From contig NZ_JQLN01000007.1 of NCBI RefSeq assembly GCF_000744225.1, forward strand, positions 868,001 to 932,000: DNA of 64,000 nucleotides, written 5' to 3'. Position numbers and translations under genes: made by a program. The notes beneath the pieces were generated by a model. It had not been told where the DNA came from. It was given only the letters and a program-made list of their open reading frames with translations, and searched no databases. This document shows, one piece after another, positions 14,384-22,575 of the stretch. Every line of letters starts with the position of its first letter. Within the stretch, counting starts at the first letter, position 1. The DNA is from Kitasatospora mediocidica KCTC 9733. Its GTDB lineage: Bacteria > Actinomycetota > Actinomycetes > Streptomycetales > Streptomycetaceae.

Positions 14384-14690
14384 GACCCCCGTCTCCGCTC
14401 CCCCTAAGGGACGGCCGAGCCGTTCCCTGGACCATCCTGACCTGCGGACCCCCCTCCTGACCTCGTGCTCCGGGTGGAGATCCCTCCCCCTCAGGGTGGA
14501 GTTCGGCCCGTACCCAGGACGGAGAGCGACCTGGGGATAACCCCACCCCCAACCCTGGGGACAGGCCCAGGGGGGTCTCACCCGCTGGCCGGATTACCCC
14601 TCAAGTGGCCTTTCCCTAGTGTCGGTTGTGAGCCCGGAGCACTGCCCGGCGCACCCACTCCGCTGTATCTCCTGGGGGAGAAAAACCACC

Positions 14691-16943
14691 GTGTCATCAA
14701 AGCTGGGACTGGCCGCCACCATGGGCGCCTGGAGCGCCCGCCATCGCAAGACAGCAGTCTTCGGATGGATCCTCTTCGTCGTACTCGCCGCCTTCCTGGG
14801 CGGAGCCCACGGCAGCACCAAGGTCACCGACTCCGAGTCCATGCCCGGCCAGGTGGCCCGCGCCGCCCAGATCCTGGACGCCGCCGGGATCAAGAGCCCG
14901 GCCGGCGAGACCGTGCTCGTCCAGAGCGGCGCGCAGACCGCCGACGCCCCGGCCTTCCGCGCCGCCGTCGACCAGGTCCTGGCCGCGGTGAACGCCACCG
15001 GCAAGGCCACCGACGTCCGCTCCCCGTACGACAGCCGGGCGATCTCCGCCGACCGGCACTCGGCGCTGGTGCAGTTCGCCATGGCCGGTACCAAGGACGA
15101 CGCCCTCGCGAACGTGCCGACGGTGCTCGGCGCGGTGGCGGGCGTCCAGAAGGCCAACCCCTCGCTCACGGTGGTGGAGTTCGGCGAGGCGAGCTCGAAC
15201 AAGTGGTTCCAGGACCAGTTCAAGAACGACTTCGCCAGCGCCGAGTGGACCGCCGTGCCACTGGCCCTGGGCATCCTGCTGATCGCCTTCGGCGCGCTGG
15301 TCGCAGCCATCCTGCCGGTCGGCCTGGCGCTGACGGCCTTCATCGCGGCCGGCGGGCTGGTCGCGCTGAGCAGCAGCTTCCTGCACACCAGCGACGACGC
15401 CAGCTCGGTGATGCTGCTGGTCGGCCTGGCCGTCGGGGTCGACTACTGCCTCTTCTACCTGCGCCGCGAACGTGAGGAGCGCGCCGCCGGACGCGACGCG
15501 GCGACCGCGCTGCAGATCGCCGCCGCCACCTCGGGCCGGGCCGTGCTGGTCTCCGGGGTGACCGTGGTGGTCGCCATGGCGGGCATGTTCCTGACCGGGA
15601 TCGCCGACTTCCAGGCGATGTCCTACGCCATCATCGTCGTGGTGATCACCGCCGTGATCGGCTCGCTCACCGTGCTGCCCGCGCTGCTGTCGATGCTCGG
15701 CGACCGGGTCGAGAAGGGCCGGGTGCCCTTCCTGCACAAGCTCAAGGCCCGCCCGGCCGCCCACGCCGCCACCGGCGGACGGGTCTGGAACGCCGTACTG
15801 ACCCCCGTGCTGCGCCGCCCGCTCGCGGCCACCGTGCTGGCCGGCGGACTGCTGCTCGGCCTGGCTGCCCCGCTGCTGACCATGCACACCGCCAACCTGA
15901 CCTTCGAACAGCAGCTGCCCAAAGGCAACGCCCTGGTCCAGACCTCCCAGCGGATCGAGGCCGCCTTCCCCGGCAGCCCCTCCCCCGCCACCGTGGTCGT
16001 CAAGGCCACCGACATCACCTCCCCCGCGATGAAGCAGGCGATCGCCGACTTCCAGACCCGGGCGCTGGCCAGCGGCAGGATGCACGGCCCGATCGACGTC
16101 ACCGTGCACGCCGCGCAGAACGTCGCCGTGATCGACGTCCCGCTCAACGGCAGCGGCAACGACGCCGCCAGCACCGCCGCCCTGCAGACCCTGCGCACCG
16201 ACGTGGTGGCGAACACCCTGCTCAAGGTGCCCGGCACCGAAGCCCCGGTGACCGGCGACACGGCCGGCTCGCACGACTTCAACCAGCAGATGACCGGCAG
16301 CATGCTCCCGGTCTTCGGCTTCGTGGTCGCCTTCGCCTTCCTGCTGATGCTCGCGTCGTTCCGCTCGCTGGGCATCGCCGTCACCGCCGTCGTCCTCAAC
16401 CTGCTCTCGGTGGGCGCCGCCTACGGGGTGCTCACGCTGGTCTTCCAGCACGGGGTGGGCGCCTCGCTGATCGGCACGGACGGGGTCGGCGCGGTGGAGT
16501 CCTGGGTGCCGCTCTTCCTCTTCGTGATCCTCTTCGGGCTGAGCATGGACTACCACGTCTTCGTGGTCTCCCGGATCAAGGAGGCGCACGACCGCGGCCT
16601 GGCCACGCAGGCCGCCATCGGCTACGGCATCCGCTCGACGGCCGGAGTGGTCACCAGCGCGGCGGTCATCATGGTGGCGGTCTTCGCGGTCTTCGGCACC
16701 CTCTCCATGCAGTCGATGAAGCAGATGGGCGTGGGCCTGGCGGTCGCCGTCCTGGTGGACGCCACAGTGATCCGCGGTGTACTGCTGCCCGCGGTGATGA
16801 GTCTGCTGGGCGAGCGCAACTGGTACCTGCCGCGCTGGCTCGGCTGGCTCCCGGACCTCTCGCACACCGAGGCACCGGCTCCCGCGCCCGTCCCCGCGCC
16901 GGTGCAGGACGACACCTCCTGGGCCCACCACATCAACGCCTGA
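14691..16943 (+). CDS. MMPL family (RND superfamily) transporter, 750 aa
   Basis: GTG at 14691 (MSSKLGLAATMGAWSARHRK) is preferred over the in-frame codon 72 bp upstream because GGGGGAG lies 9 nt before it and TM1 follows at the right distance (VFGWILFVVLAAFLGGAHG). Two RND repeats are present: TM2-6 at about 185-360 with GVDYCLFYLRREREERAAG, and TM8-12 at about 520-720 with GLSMDYHVFVVSRIKEAHD. The sequence is clearly distinct from the divergent MMPL partner, so the two are not recent duplicates. The C-terminus is a short Pro/Ala tail. Probable proton-driven export of a lipid or drug-like compound; substrate unknown. Confidence 0.92.
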   Translation: MSSKLGLAATMGAWSARHRKTAVFGWILFVVLAAFLGGAHGSTKVTDSESMPGQVARAAQILDAAGIKSPAGETVLVQSGAQTADAPAFRAAVDQVLAAVNATGKATDVRSPYDSRAISADRHSALVQFAMAGTKDDALANVPTVLGAVAGVQKANPSLTVVEFGEASSNKWFQDQFKNDFASAEWTAVPLALGILLIAFGALVAAILPVGLALTAFIAAGGLVALSSSFLHTSDDASSVMLLVGLAVGVDYCLFYLRREREERAAGRDAATALQIAAATSGRAVLVSGVTVVVAMAGMFLTGIADFQAMSYAIIVVVITAVIGSLTVLPALLSMLGDRVEKGRVPFLHKLKARPAAHAATGGRVWNAVLTPVLRRPLAATVLAGGLLLGLAAPLLTMHTANLTFEQQLPKGNALVQTSQRIEAAFPGSPSPATVVVKATDITSPAMKQAIADFQTRALASGRMHGPIDVTVHAAQNVAVIDVPLNGSGNDAASTAALQTLRTDVVANTLLKVPGTEAPVTGDTAGSHDFNQQMTGSMLPVFGFVVAFAFLLMLASFRSLGIAVTAVVLNLLSVGAAYGVLTLVFQHGVGASLIGTDGVGAVESWVPLFLFVILFGLSMDYHVFVVSRIKEAHDRGLATQAAIGYGIRSTAGVVTSAAVIMVAVFAVFGTLSMQSMKQMGVGLAVAVLVDATVIRGVLLPAVMSLLGERNWYLPRWLGWLPDLSHTEAPAPAPVPAPVQDDTSWAHHINA

Positions 16944-16963
16944 CCCCTCCTCACCGCACGCCA

Positions 16964-16997
16964 CCGGCCGGACCCCGCACCCGCGGGGCCCGGCCGG
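16964..16997 (+). terminator. Terminator of the second MMPL transporter gene
   Basis: A 15-bp stem with one mismatch: 16964-16978 pairs with 16983-16997 around ACCC, 21 bp after the stop codon and 13 bp before the next start. Confidence 0.7.
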
Positions 16998-17010
16998 TAC
17001 GTTGTGCTGC

Positions 17011-17904
17011 GTGATCCTTTTCGACGAGGCCCGCGCCCGCGCCCTGCTCACCCTCGCCTGCGCCGCCGCCGCGCTGCCCGACCCGGCCGGCGCCCGGCTG
17101 ATCGCGCTGGGCGAGAACGCCGTCTTCGACCTGGGCGACCCGGCCGTCGTCGCCAAGGTCGGCCGCGGCCCGGAGCTGACCGAACGGGCGGCGCGCGAGC
17201 TGACCGTGGCGCGCTGGCTCGCCGGCGAGGGCATCCCGGTGGTCCGGCCCGCCGGGAACCTCCCCGAGCTGCCGGTGGACGCCGCCGGACATCCCGTCAC
17301 CTTCTGGCACCGGCTCGACCCCGCCGTGCGGACCGCGCGGCCCGCCGACCTCGGCCCGCTGCTGCGCGCGCTGCACCGGCTGCCCGCACCGCCCGTCCCG
17401 CTGCCGCGCCGCGACCTGCTCAGCGGGGTGGAGCGCTGGCTGCGGGCCGCCGAGGGGCACATCGACCCGGCCGACGCCGACTTCCTGCGCCGACGCCGCG
17501 ACGGCTTCGGCGCCGCCCTCGCCGAGCTGACGCCCCACCTGGCGCCCGGCGTGATCCACGGCGACGCGCTGCCGCGCAACGTCCACCTGGGCCCGGACGG
17601 GCCGGTCCTGCTCGACCTGGAGACCGTCTCGGACGATCTGCGCGAACACGACCTGGTGGTGCTCGCGCTCAGCCACGACCGGTACGGGGTCCCGGCCGCC
17701 GACTACCGCGCCTTCACCGACGCCTACGGGTGGGACGTCCGGGAGTGGGCCGGCTGCGCCGTCCTGCGCGGGGCCCGGGAGACGGCCAGCGCCTCGTGGG
17801 TGGCGCAGCAGGTGCCGGGCAACGCCGCCGCGCTGGCGGAGTTCCGACGGAGGGTCACCTCGCTCCGCGAGGGGGACACGACCGTGCGGTGGCATGCTTT
17901 CTGA
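17011..17904 (+). CDS. Aminoglycoside phosphotransferase (APH) family kinase, 297 aa
   Basis: Small-molecule kinase of the APH/choline kinase fold: catalytic loop HGDALPRNVHL (His183, Asp185, Asn190) and metal site LLDLETV (Asp202), with an N-lobe Lys in VVAKVGRG. GTG at 17011 is chosen because TACGTT ends 7 nt upstream with no ribosome site, consistent with a leaderless transcript; the preceding in-frame TTG at 17002 is less likely. The protein is of normal family length. Members phosphorylate aminoglycosides, macrolides, sugars or homoserine-like substrates, and most actinomycete copies have unknown substrates, so resistance should not be assumed. It stands alone behind a terminator. Confidence 0.85.
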   Translation: MILFDEARARALLTLACAAAALPDPAGARLIALGENAVFDLGDPAVVAKVGRGPELTERAARELTVARWLAGEGIPVVRPAGNLPELPVDAAGHPVTFWHRLDPAVRTARPADLGPLLRALHRLPAPPVPLPRRDLLSGVERWLRAAEGHIDPADADFLRRRRDGFGAALAELTPHLAPGVIHGDALPRNVHLGPDGPVLLDLETVSDDLREHDLVVLALSHDRYGVPAADYRAFTDAYGWDVREWAGCAVLRGARETASASWVAQQVPGNAAALAEFRRRVTSLREGDTTVRWHAF

Positions 17905-18015
17905 CCCTCCCCGACATACCCTCAACGTTGTCTTAGATTTGTCTGAAGAACCTATGGACGTATCGGAACTGTCGGCCTGAAGGTGGCGTCGTACAGGTAA
18001 GTCGCTTCCACCCCG

Positions 18016-18044
18016 GGCGGCTCGAACCATCCTCAGGAGCCGCC
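18016..18044 (+). promoter_or_regulatory. Hairpin that can mask the ribosome site of the deacetylase gene
   Basis: GGCGGCTC (18016-18023) is the exact complement of GAGCCGCC (18037-18044). The ribosome site AGGAG (18035-18039) overlaps the 3' arm, and the ATG follows at 18048, so folding would reduce initiation. Confidence 0.45.
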
Positions 18045-18047
18045 GTC

Positions 18048-18932
18048 ATGCCGACCAAGGGCACGCACCGCCGACTGCTTCGCCGAGCTGCCGCAGGCTG
18101 CGCGGCGGCGCTCTCGCTAGCTCTCGTCTGCGCCTGCGGGACGAACCAGGCGGGCAGCAGCAGTTCAGCCGGTGCCGCCGCCCACCCCTCGGCCTCGACC
18201 TCCGCCTCGACCTCGGCCTCGACCTCCGCGACGGCCTCCGGGTCCCCCAGCACGCACCCCACGTCGCACACCGCACCGGCCACCGCTCCCGCCACCACCG
18301 CCGCCGCCCCGCCGCCCGCCGCGGGAGCCCCCAGCAGCGGCATCGCCTACGGCACCGCCACCGGCGGCCGCACGGTCGCGCTCACCTTCGACGACGGCCC
18401 CGGCCCGGCCACCGCGCAGATCCTCGACCTGCTCGCGCAGTACCACGCCAAGGCGACCTTCTGCGAGATCGGCCCGCAGGCCGCCGCCGACCCGGCGATC
18501 GTCCAGCGCATCCGGACGGCCGGCCACCGCCTCTGCGACCACACCGTGCACCACCCGCAGCCGATGCACACGCTGTCGCACGACAAGCAGACCTACGAGA
18601 TCGACGCCGCCAAGGACATGATCATCAAGGCCGGCGGCCCCGGCACCGAGGTCAGCTGGTTCCGCGCCCCGGGCGGCGACTTCAGCGCCGACAACCGCGC
18701 GATCGCCGTCCAGGCCGACCTGCGCCCGCTCGGCTGGACCGTCGACACCCGCGACTGGGCCCGCCCCGGCGTCGACAAGATCGTCGACACCGCGCAGCGC
18801 GAACTCCGCCCCGGCGGCGTGATCCTGATGCACGACGGCGGCGGCAACCGCAGCCAGACCGTCAGCGCACTCGCCCAGCTGCTCCCGTGGCTCGTCCAGC
18901 AGGGCTACACCTTCGACTTCCCCGCGAGCTAG
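18048..18932 (+). CDS. Polysaccharide deacetylase (NodB/CE4) lipoprotein, 294 aa
   Basis: Secreted or lipid-anchored CE4 deacetylase that removes N-acetyl groups from peptidoglycan, chitin or related polymers outside the cell. Residues 1-30 form a signal peptide with Cys30 in a non-standard lipobox (LVCAC); 35-100 is a Ser/Thr/Ala/Pro linker with repeats of SAST; the NodB domain follows with TFDDG (113-117), HTVHH (165-169), RAPGG (206-210), DTRDW (233-237) and MHDGGG with His262. The metal triad Asp-His-His and catalytic base are intact. The stop codon TAG shares the four bases CTAG with the stop of the convergent next gene. ATG at 18048 has AGGAG 8 nt upstream, partly inside a hairpin. Confidence 0.92.
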   Translation: MPTKGTHRRLLRRAAAGCAAALSLALVCACGTNQAGSSSSAGAAAHPSASTSASTSASTSATASGSPSTHPTSHTAPATAPATTAAAPPPAAGAPSSGIAYGTATGGRTVALTFDDGPGPATAQILDLLAQYHAKATFCEIGPQAAADPAIVQRIRTAGHRLCDHTVHHPQPMHTLSHDKQTYEIDAAKDMIIKAGGPGTEVSWFRAPGGDFSADNRAIAVQADLRPLGWTVDTRDWARPGVDKIVDTAQRELRPGGVILMHDGGGNRSQTVSALAQLLPWLVQQGYTFDFPAS

Positions 18933-19402
18933 TTCTCCGGGACGTACTCGCACCAGGTCACCTTGCCGACGCCACCGGCTCTGGGACAGCTCCCCCAGCG
19001 CTGCGAGAGCGCCTGCACCAGCAGCAACCCCCGCCCGGACTCCGCCAGTTCGCCCACCTGCCGCGGCACCGGCCGCTCACCGCTCGCGTCGTGCACCTCG
19101 ATGCGCAGCACCGCCGCGTCCACCGCGAACCGCACCCAGAGCCTGCGCCCCGCCGGGACCCTCGCGTGCACGACCGCGTTGGTCACCAGCTCGGAGACCA
19201 GCAGCTGACCGCCGTCACGGAAGCGCTCACCATCCGCGCGCTGCGCCAGCAGCTTGCGCAGCAGCCGCCGCGCCACCAACGCCGACTTCGGGCCGCGCTT
19301 CAGCCAGGCATGCACCTCGGAGCGCAACTCGCCTGACAGCAGCGGTGGTTCTGACGCCAGAAGGTCAAGCAGCCAGGTGGGCCCGGTTGTCTGTTCGCTC
19401 AT
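18929..19402 (-). CDS. ATP-binding protein of the anti-sigma factor (HATPase) family, 157 aa
   Basis: A GHKL/HATPase_c domain without a histidine-kinase dimerisation part: N-box LLVSELVTNAVVHA and the G-box GRGLLLVQALSQRWG. ATG at 19402 (MSEQTTGPTW) is chosen because it removes an unstructured 31-residue extension. Such RsbW-like proteins are abundant in Streptomyces and often sit next to XRE-DUF5753 and DUF397 genes, exactly as here, in clusters linked to development and antibiotic control (abaA and whiJ-type loci). They may act as kinases or anti-sigma factors; the partner is unknown. The gene is divergent from the XRE gene and convergent with the deacetylase. Confidence 0.88.
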   Translation of the reverse strand: MSEQTTGPTWLLDLLASEPPLLSGELRSEVHAWLKRGPKSALVARRLLRKLLAQRADGERFRDGGQLLVSELVTNAVVHARVPAGRRLWVRFAVDAAVLRIEVHDASGERPVPRQVGELAESGRGLLLVQALSQRWGSCPRAGGVGKVTWCEYVPEN

Positions 19403-19429
19403 CGTGCCGCCGCTCTCTCCGCCCCGCCC

Positions 19430-19440
19430 CTCACTGTGAG
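19430..19440. promoter_or_regulatory. Short palindrome between the ATPase and XRE genes
   Basis: CTCACTGTGAG is a perfect 11-bp palindrome centred on T in the divergent promoter region. It could be an operator of the XRE protein, but nothing beyond position supports this. Confidence 0.3.
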
Positions 19441-19543
19441 CGAGGGAATCCCTACGTTTTGTACTCCTAGCGTCGGCATCCCGGGCTACGCTCACCAGGG
19501 GGAACCCGGCGACAACGGCTCTGTCAGGCGGAGGAGTTCACAG

Positions 19544-20386
19544 GTGACTAAAAAAGTCGGTTCCAAGGGCTTCAGTCAGCCCAGGTTCGGGTGGGACTTC
19601 TTCGGATCCGAGCTGAAGCGGTGCCGCGAGGCCGCCGGTCTGTCGCAGCAGGAGCTCGGTGACCTGGTCTACTGCTCGGGCTCGTACATCGGCCTCTTCG
19701 AGGCGGCCATCCGAAAGCCCCAACTCGACCTGGCTCGGCGGTTCGACGTGGCGCTGCGGACGGACGGCATCTTCGGTCGGATGTGCAAGGAACTGATCGA
19801 CGGGTCACTCGATGCCGACTACTTCGCAGCTGTCGCGGAGCTTCAGAAGGTCGCCTTGACGATCAGCGAGTTCGGGGCACTCCTGATCCCTGGGCTGCTG
19901 CAGACCGAGGCCTACACCCATGCCATCTTCCGAGCGGCTCAGCCGTTCATGCCGCAGGACGAGATCGACGGCTACGTGCGGAACCGGATGCAGCGCGCAC
20001 GTCTCCTGGACAGTCCAACAGCCCCGGAGTTGTGGACGATCCTGGATGAGAACGTCCTCCGCCGCCCGGTCGGCACCGACGCCGAGATGGCCGAACAGCT
20101 ACGGCACCTCGTCGAGAGGGTGGAGCGCGGACGGGCCGTGATCCAGGTGCTTCCCTTCTCGTCCCGCGCACACTCGATGATGGAGGGCAGCCTCACCCTG
20201 ATGACCTTCGCGGACGCCCCGCCGGTGGCCTACTCGGAAGGTGTGTTCAGCGGGCAACTGCTGGACGATCCAGCGACGGTGATCCGCTGCCAGGCCTTGT
20301 ACGATCGGGCGCGGGCCGCCGCGCTGCCGCCGGAGGCGTCCCTGGACCTGATCCGCTCGGTGGCAAAGGAGTTCGGTGATGAGTGA
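19544..20386 (+). CDS. XRE-family regulator with DUF5753 (Scr1-type antitoxin-like) domain, 280 aa
   Basis: GTG at 19544 (MTKKVGSKGFSQPRFGW) has GGAGGAG 8 nt upstream and trims 36 upstream residues. Residues about 20-75 are an XRE helix-turn-helix (ELKRCREAAGLSQQELGDLV); residues 85-280 are the DUF5753 domain (GLLQTEAYTHAIF; RMQRARLLDSPTAPELW; VIQVLPFSSRAHSMMEGSLT). These proteins repress or gate the small DUF397 protein encoded next and are widespread in Streptomyces developmental loci such as whiJ. The stop codon overlaps the DUF397 start region by 8 bp, so the pair is translationally coupled. Confidence 0.92.
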   Translation: MTKKVGSKGFSQPRFGWDFFGSELKRCREAAGLSQQELGDLVYCSGSYIGLFEAAIRKPQLDLARRFDVALRTDGIFGRMCKELIDGSLDADYFAAVAELQKVALTISEFGALLIPGLLQTEAYTHAIFRAAQPFMPQDEIDGYVRNRMQRARLLDSPTAPELWTILDENVLRRPVGTDAEMAEQLRHLVERVERGRAVIQVLPFSSRAHSMMEGSLTLMTFADAPPVAYSEGVFSGQLLDDPATVIRCQALYDRARAAALPPEASLDLIRSVAKEFGDE

Positions 20387-20597
20387 CAGGCACAGTCTGG
20401 CCGCCACCCACTGGCGCAAGTCCAGCTACAGCGGACAGAGCAGCGGCAACTGCATCGAGGTCGCCGACGGACACCCCGGCGTCATGCCCGTGCGCGACTC
20501 CAAGGACCCGCACGGCCCCGCCCTCCTCATCCCCGCCCCCGCCTGGCAGGCCTTCATCACCGCCATCCGCAACGGAGACCTCCCCACCGACTGCTGA
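20379..20597 (+). CDS. DUF397 domain protein, 72 aa
   Basis: A complete DUF397 domain: WRKSSYSGQSSGNCIEVAD near the N-terminus, VRDSKDP in the middle and AWQAFITAIRNGDL at the end. It overlaps the end of the XRE gene by 8 bp with AAGGAG upstream of the ATG at 20379. In whiJ-type loci the DUF397 protein interacts with the XRE-DUF5753 partner and modulates its DNA binding; toxin-antitoxin behaviour has been proposed for related pairs. The molecular activity of the domain is unknown. Confidence 0.93.
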   Translation: MSDRHSLAATHWRKSSYSGQSSGNCIEVADGHPGVMPVRDSKDPHGPALLIPAPAWQAFITAIRNGDLPTDC

Positions 20598-20601
20598 GAA
20601 A

Positions 20602-20634
20602 GCGCAACCCCGGCCCGGGAGACCGGGGTTGCGC
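20602..20634. terminator. Bidirectional terminator between convergent genes
   Basis: GCGCAACCCCGG (20602-20613) pairs exactly with 20623-20634 around a 9-nt loop; it sits 5 bp after the DUF397 stop and 9 bp from the stop of the convergent gene. Confidence 0.8.
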
Positions 20635-20643
20635 CTCGCGCTG

Positions 20644-21072
20644 TCAGGCCTTCGGCAGCACCGGGGCGCACGCCGTGACGGCGGCGGCGGTGGCCGCGGC
20701 GGCCGTGCCTTCGGCCGCGACAGCGGCGACGGTGGCCGTGGTGGCAGCCGCGAGGGCCGCGACGGCGTTGGCTACGTCGGTGGCGATGACGGTCGGAGCG
20801 GCCGGCGGAGTCGCGGCGAGGTCCCCGGCGAGCGTCTTGGCAGCGACGGCGGCGGTGGCAGCGGCGGCCTGGGCGGCGGCGGCCGTAGCCGCCTGGGCGA
20901 CGGCAGCAGAAGCCGCCGCCTCCGCAGCCGCACAGGCGGCCGCGTCGCGGTGCGTGGACGTCGAACTCGCAGTGGGCGCACCTGCGCTGGCCGGTACGGC
21001 GGACAGCACGGCGCCGCCGACCATGAGAGCGCTGGTGGCCAGGGACATGGCGGCGATGTAGCGGAGCTTCAC
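20644..21072 (-). CDS. Ala-rich secreted protein, 142 aa, unknown function
   Basis: GTG at 21072 (MKLRYIAAMSLATSALMVGG) has AGGA 9 nt upstream and starts a clean signal peptide with predicted cleavage after ASA in SAVPASAGAP. The mature part of about 115 residues is over half alanine with regularly placed Val, Thr and Glu (EAAASAAVAQAATAAAAQAA), and contains two Cys, one in AACAAAEA and one in VTACAP, that could form a single disulfide closing an otherwise helical bundle. It has no catalytic motif. I do not recognise a family; cell-wall or spacer-type structural function is a guess. Low complexity raises some doubt, but the signal peptide and terminator support a real gene. Confidence 0.65.
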   Translation of the reverse strand: MKLRYIAAMSLATSALMVGGAVLSAVPASAGAPTASSTSTHRDAAACAAAEAAASAAVAQAATAAAAQAAAATAAVAAKTLAGDLAATPPAAPTVIATDVANAVAALAAATTATVAAVAAEGTAAAATAAAVTACAPVLPKA

Positions 21073-21283
21073 GAGGGTTTTCCTGTCACGAGGAGGGCGG
21101 AACCGGGCGAAAGCGAACCGGCTCACACCAGAAGACAACACCGAATGTCCGGTATGTCCCTCCGAGTACGCCCGCCGGTCAGCAGATGGCCGAGCCAGCC
21201 CGCCCCGGGCAGTTGGCCCAAGCGACGTCAAGTCACCCTCCCCAGAGGACCGGTAGGAGGCGCACAGCCAAATCGCCAGCTCG

Positions 21284-21336
21284 AACCGACTTTTGAGGGC
21301 CTTCACCAAGGATGAAATCGGCGCCAGAAGTCGGTT
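21284..21336 (+). promoter_or_regulatory. Inverted repeat directly before the MFS gene
   Basis: AACCGACTT (21284-21292) and AAGTCGGTT (21328-21336) are exact complements; the second arm ends 4 bp before the ATG, where no good ribosome site is seen. Either an operator or an mRNA stem at the start codon. Confidence 0.4.
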
Positions 21337-21340
21337 GCCC

Positions 21341-22570
21341 ATGGATGTGACTCCATTACGGCGAACACCTCCGCACTCCCCCGTCGTCCGGACGATGGCG
21401 CTGGCCATCCTGGTCAACACCCTCGGCAGCGGGCTGTTCCTGCCGCTCAGCGCGCTCTACTTCACCCAGGTGGTCGGGTTGAGAGCGGGGCAGGTCGCGC
21501 TGGGGCTGGGCATCGCCTCTGTCACGGGCGTCGTCTCCGGGATCCCGCTCGGCCGGCTCGCGGATCGCCAGGGCGCCCGTCAGGTGCAAGTGGCCCTGCT
21601 GGCGGCGATGGGCGTGCTGACCTTCGGCTACGTCTTCGTCGCCACGGCCTGGCAGTTCACCGTGCTGGCCACCCTGATCACCGCCCTCGACCGCGGCGTG
21701 TCGGGTGTCGCGGCCGCACTGGTGGCGGACAGCGTGCCCACGTCCGAGCGGGTGGCCGCCCGCGCCTACACCCGGTCCGTGGTCTTCTTCGGACTCGCGC
21801 TCGGCTCCTCTCTCTCGGCCGTGGCGCTGCGCCTGGGAACCCCACTCGCCTACCGGTGGGCCATAGCGCTGGACGCCGCGACGTTCCTGGCGGCCGCCGC
21901 GCTCTACCTGCGGCTGCCGCGCGCACTCCCGCGGCCGGCCGAGCTGCGGCCGTCGCCCTGGCAGGCGCTTCGGGACCGCCCGTACGTCACGGTCACCGGC
22001 CTGTTCAGCGTCCTGGGGATGTACAACACGACGGTCACCTTCGCCCTGCCGCTCTGGGTACTCCACCGCACCTCGATTCCCGGCGAGTTCATCTCACTGG
22101 CCTTCGCGGTCAACACGATCGGGCACGTCCTGCTCCAGGTCCCCGTCTCACGGCGGGTGCGCAGCTGGCGCTCCGCCCGCCGCACGGCCGGGATCGGCGG
22201 CATCAGCCTCCTGCTGGCCTGCTGCTGCTTCGCCGCGACGGCACGCACCGCGCCCTGGCCGGGCGCGGCCCTGCTGACGGCAGGGGTGCTGCTCAACCTG
22301 ACCGGCGGACTGTGCGCAGCCTCCGCCCAGTTCTACATCGCCTTCGGGCTTGCCCCGGAGGGGGCTCAGGGGCAGTACCAGGGACTCGTCAGCAGCGGTG
22401 CCTCGGTCTCCGCCATGCTGGCCCCCGCCCTGAGTACCCTGCTGCCGCTGGGCCTGGGGGAACCGGGCTGGGCGCTGCTCGGCGCGCTGTTCGTCGGCGC
22501 GTCACTCGGCGTCGGCCCGGTCGTGAACGCCGGCATCCGTCGGCTGCGGACGGCGCAGCTCCAGCCGTGA
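21341..22570 (+). CDS. MFS transporter, 409 aa
   Basis: Twelve hydrophobic segments with the MFS loop 2-3 motif GRLADRQGARQ. The first half includes NTLGSGLFLPLSALYFTQVV, a pattern common in actinomycete drug-efflux MFS proteins of the DHA1 type. ATG at 21341 (MDVTPLRRTPP) is chosen as the first codon after the inverted repeat; a clear ribosome site is missing. The gene stands alone and converges with the exonuclease gene 5 bp away. Substrate unknown; export of a small drug-like compound is likely. Confidence 0.88.
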   Translation: MDVTPLRRTPPHSPVVRTMALAILVNTLGSGLFLPLSALYFTQVVGLRAGQVALGLGIASVTGVVSGIPLGRLADRQGARQVQVALLAAMGVLTFGYVFVATAWQFTVLATLITALDRGVSGVAAALVADSVPTSERVAARAYTRSVVFFGLALGSSLSAVALRLGTPLAYRWAIALDAATFLAAAALYLRLPRALPRPAELRPSPWQALRDRPYVTVTGLFSVLGMYNTTVTFALPLWVLHRTSIPGEFISLAFAVNTIGHVLLQVPVSRRVRSWRSARRTAGIGGISLLLACCCFAATARTAPWPGAALLTAGVLLNLTGGLCAASAQFYIAFGLAPEGAQGQYQGLVSSGASVSAMLAPALSTLLPLGLGEPGWALLGALFVGASLGVGPVVNAGIRRLRTAQLQP

Positions 22571-22575
22571 CCCTG

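Noticed and set aside
14697-17579. A 960-codon minus-strand frame opposite the second MMPL and APH genes
   Set aside because: His, Arg, Gly and Glu-rich shadow translation crossing two genes and a terminator; no motif.
17011-17904. Aminoglycoside resistance gene
   Set aside because: Only the general APH kinase fold is visible; actinomycete members of this family usually have other or unknown substrates.
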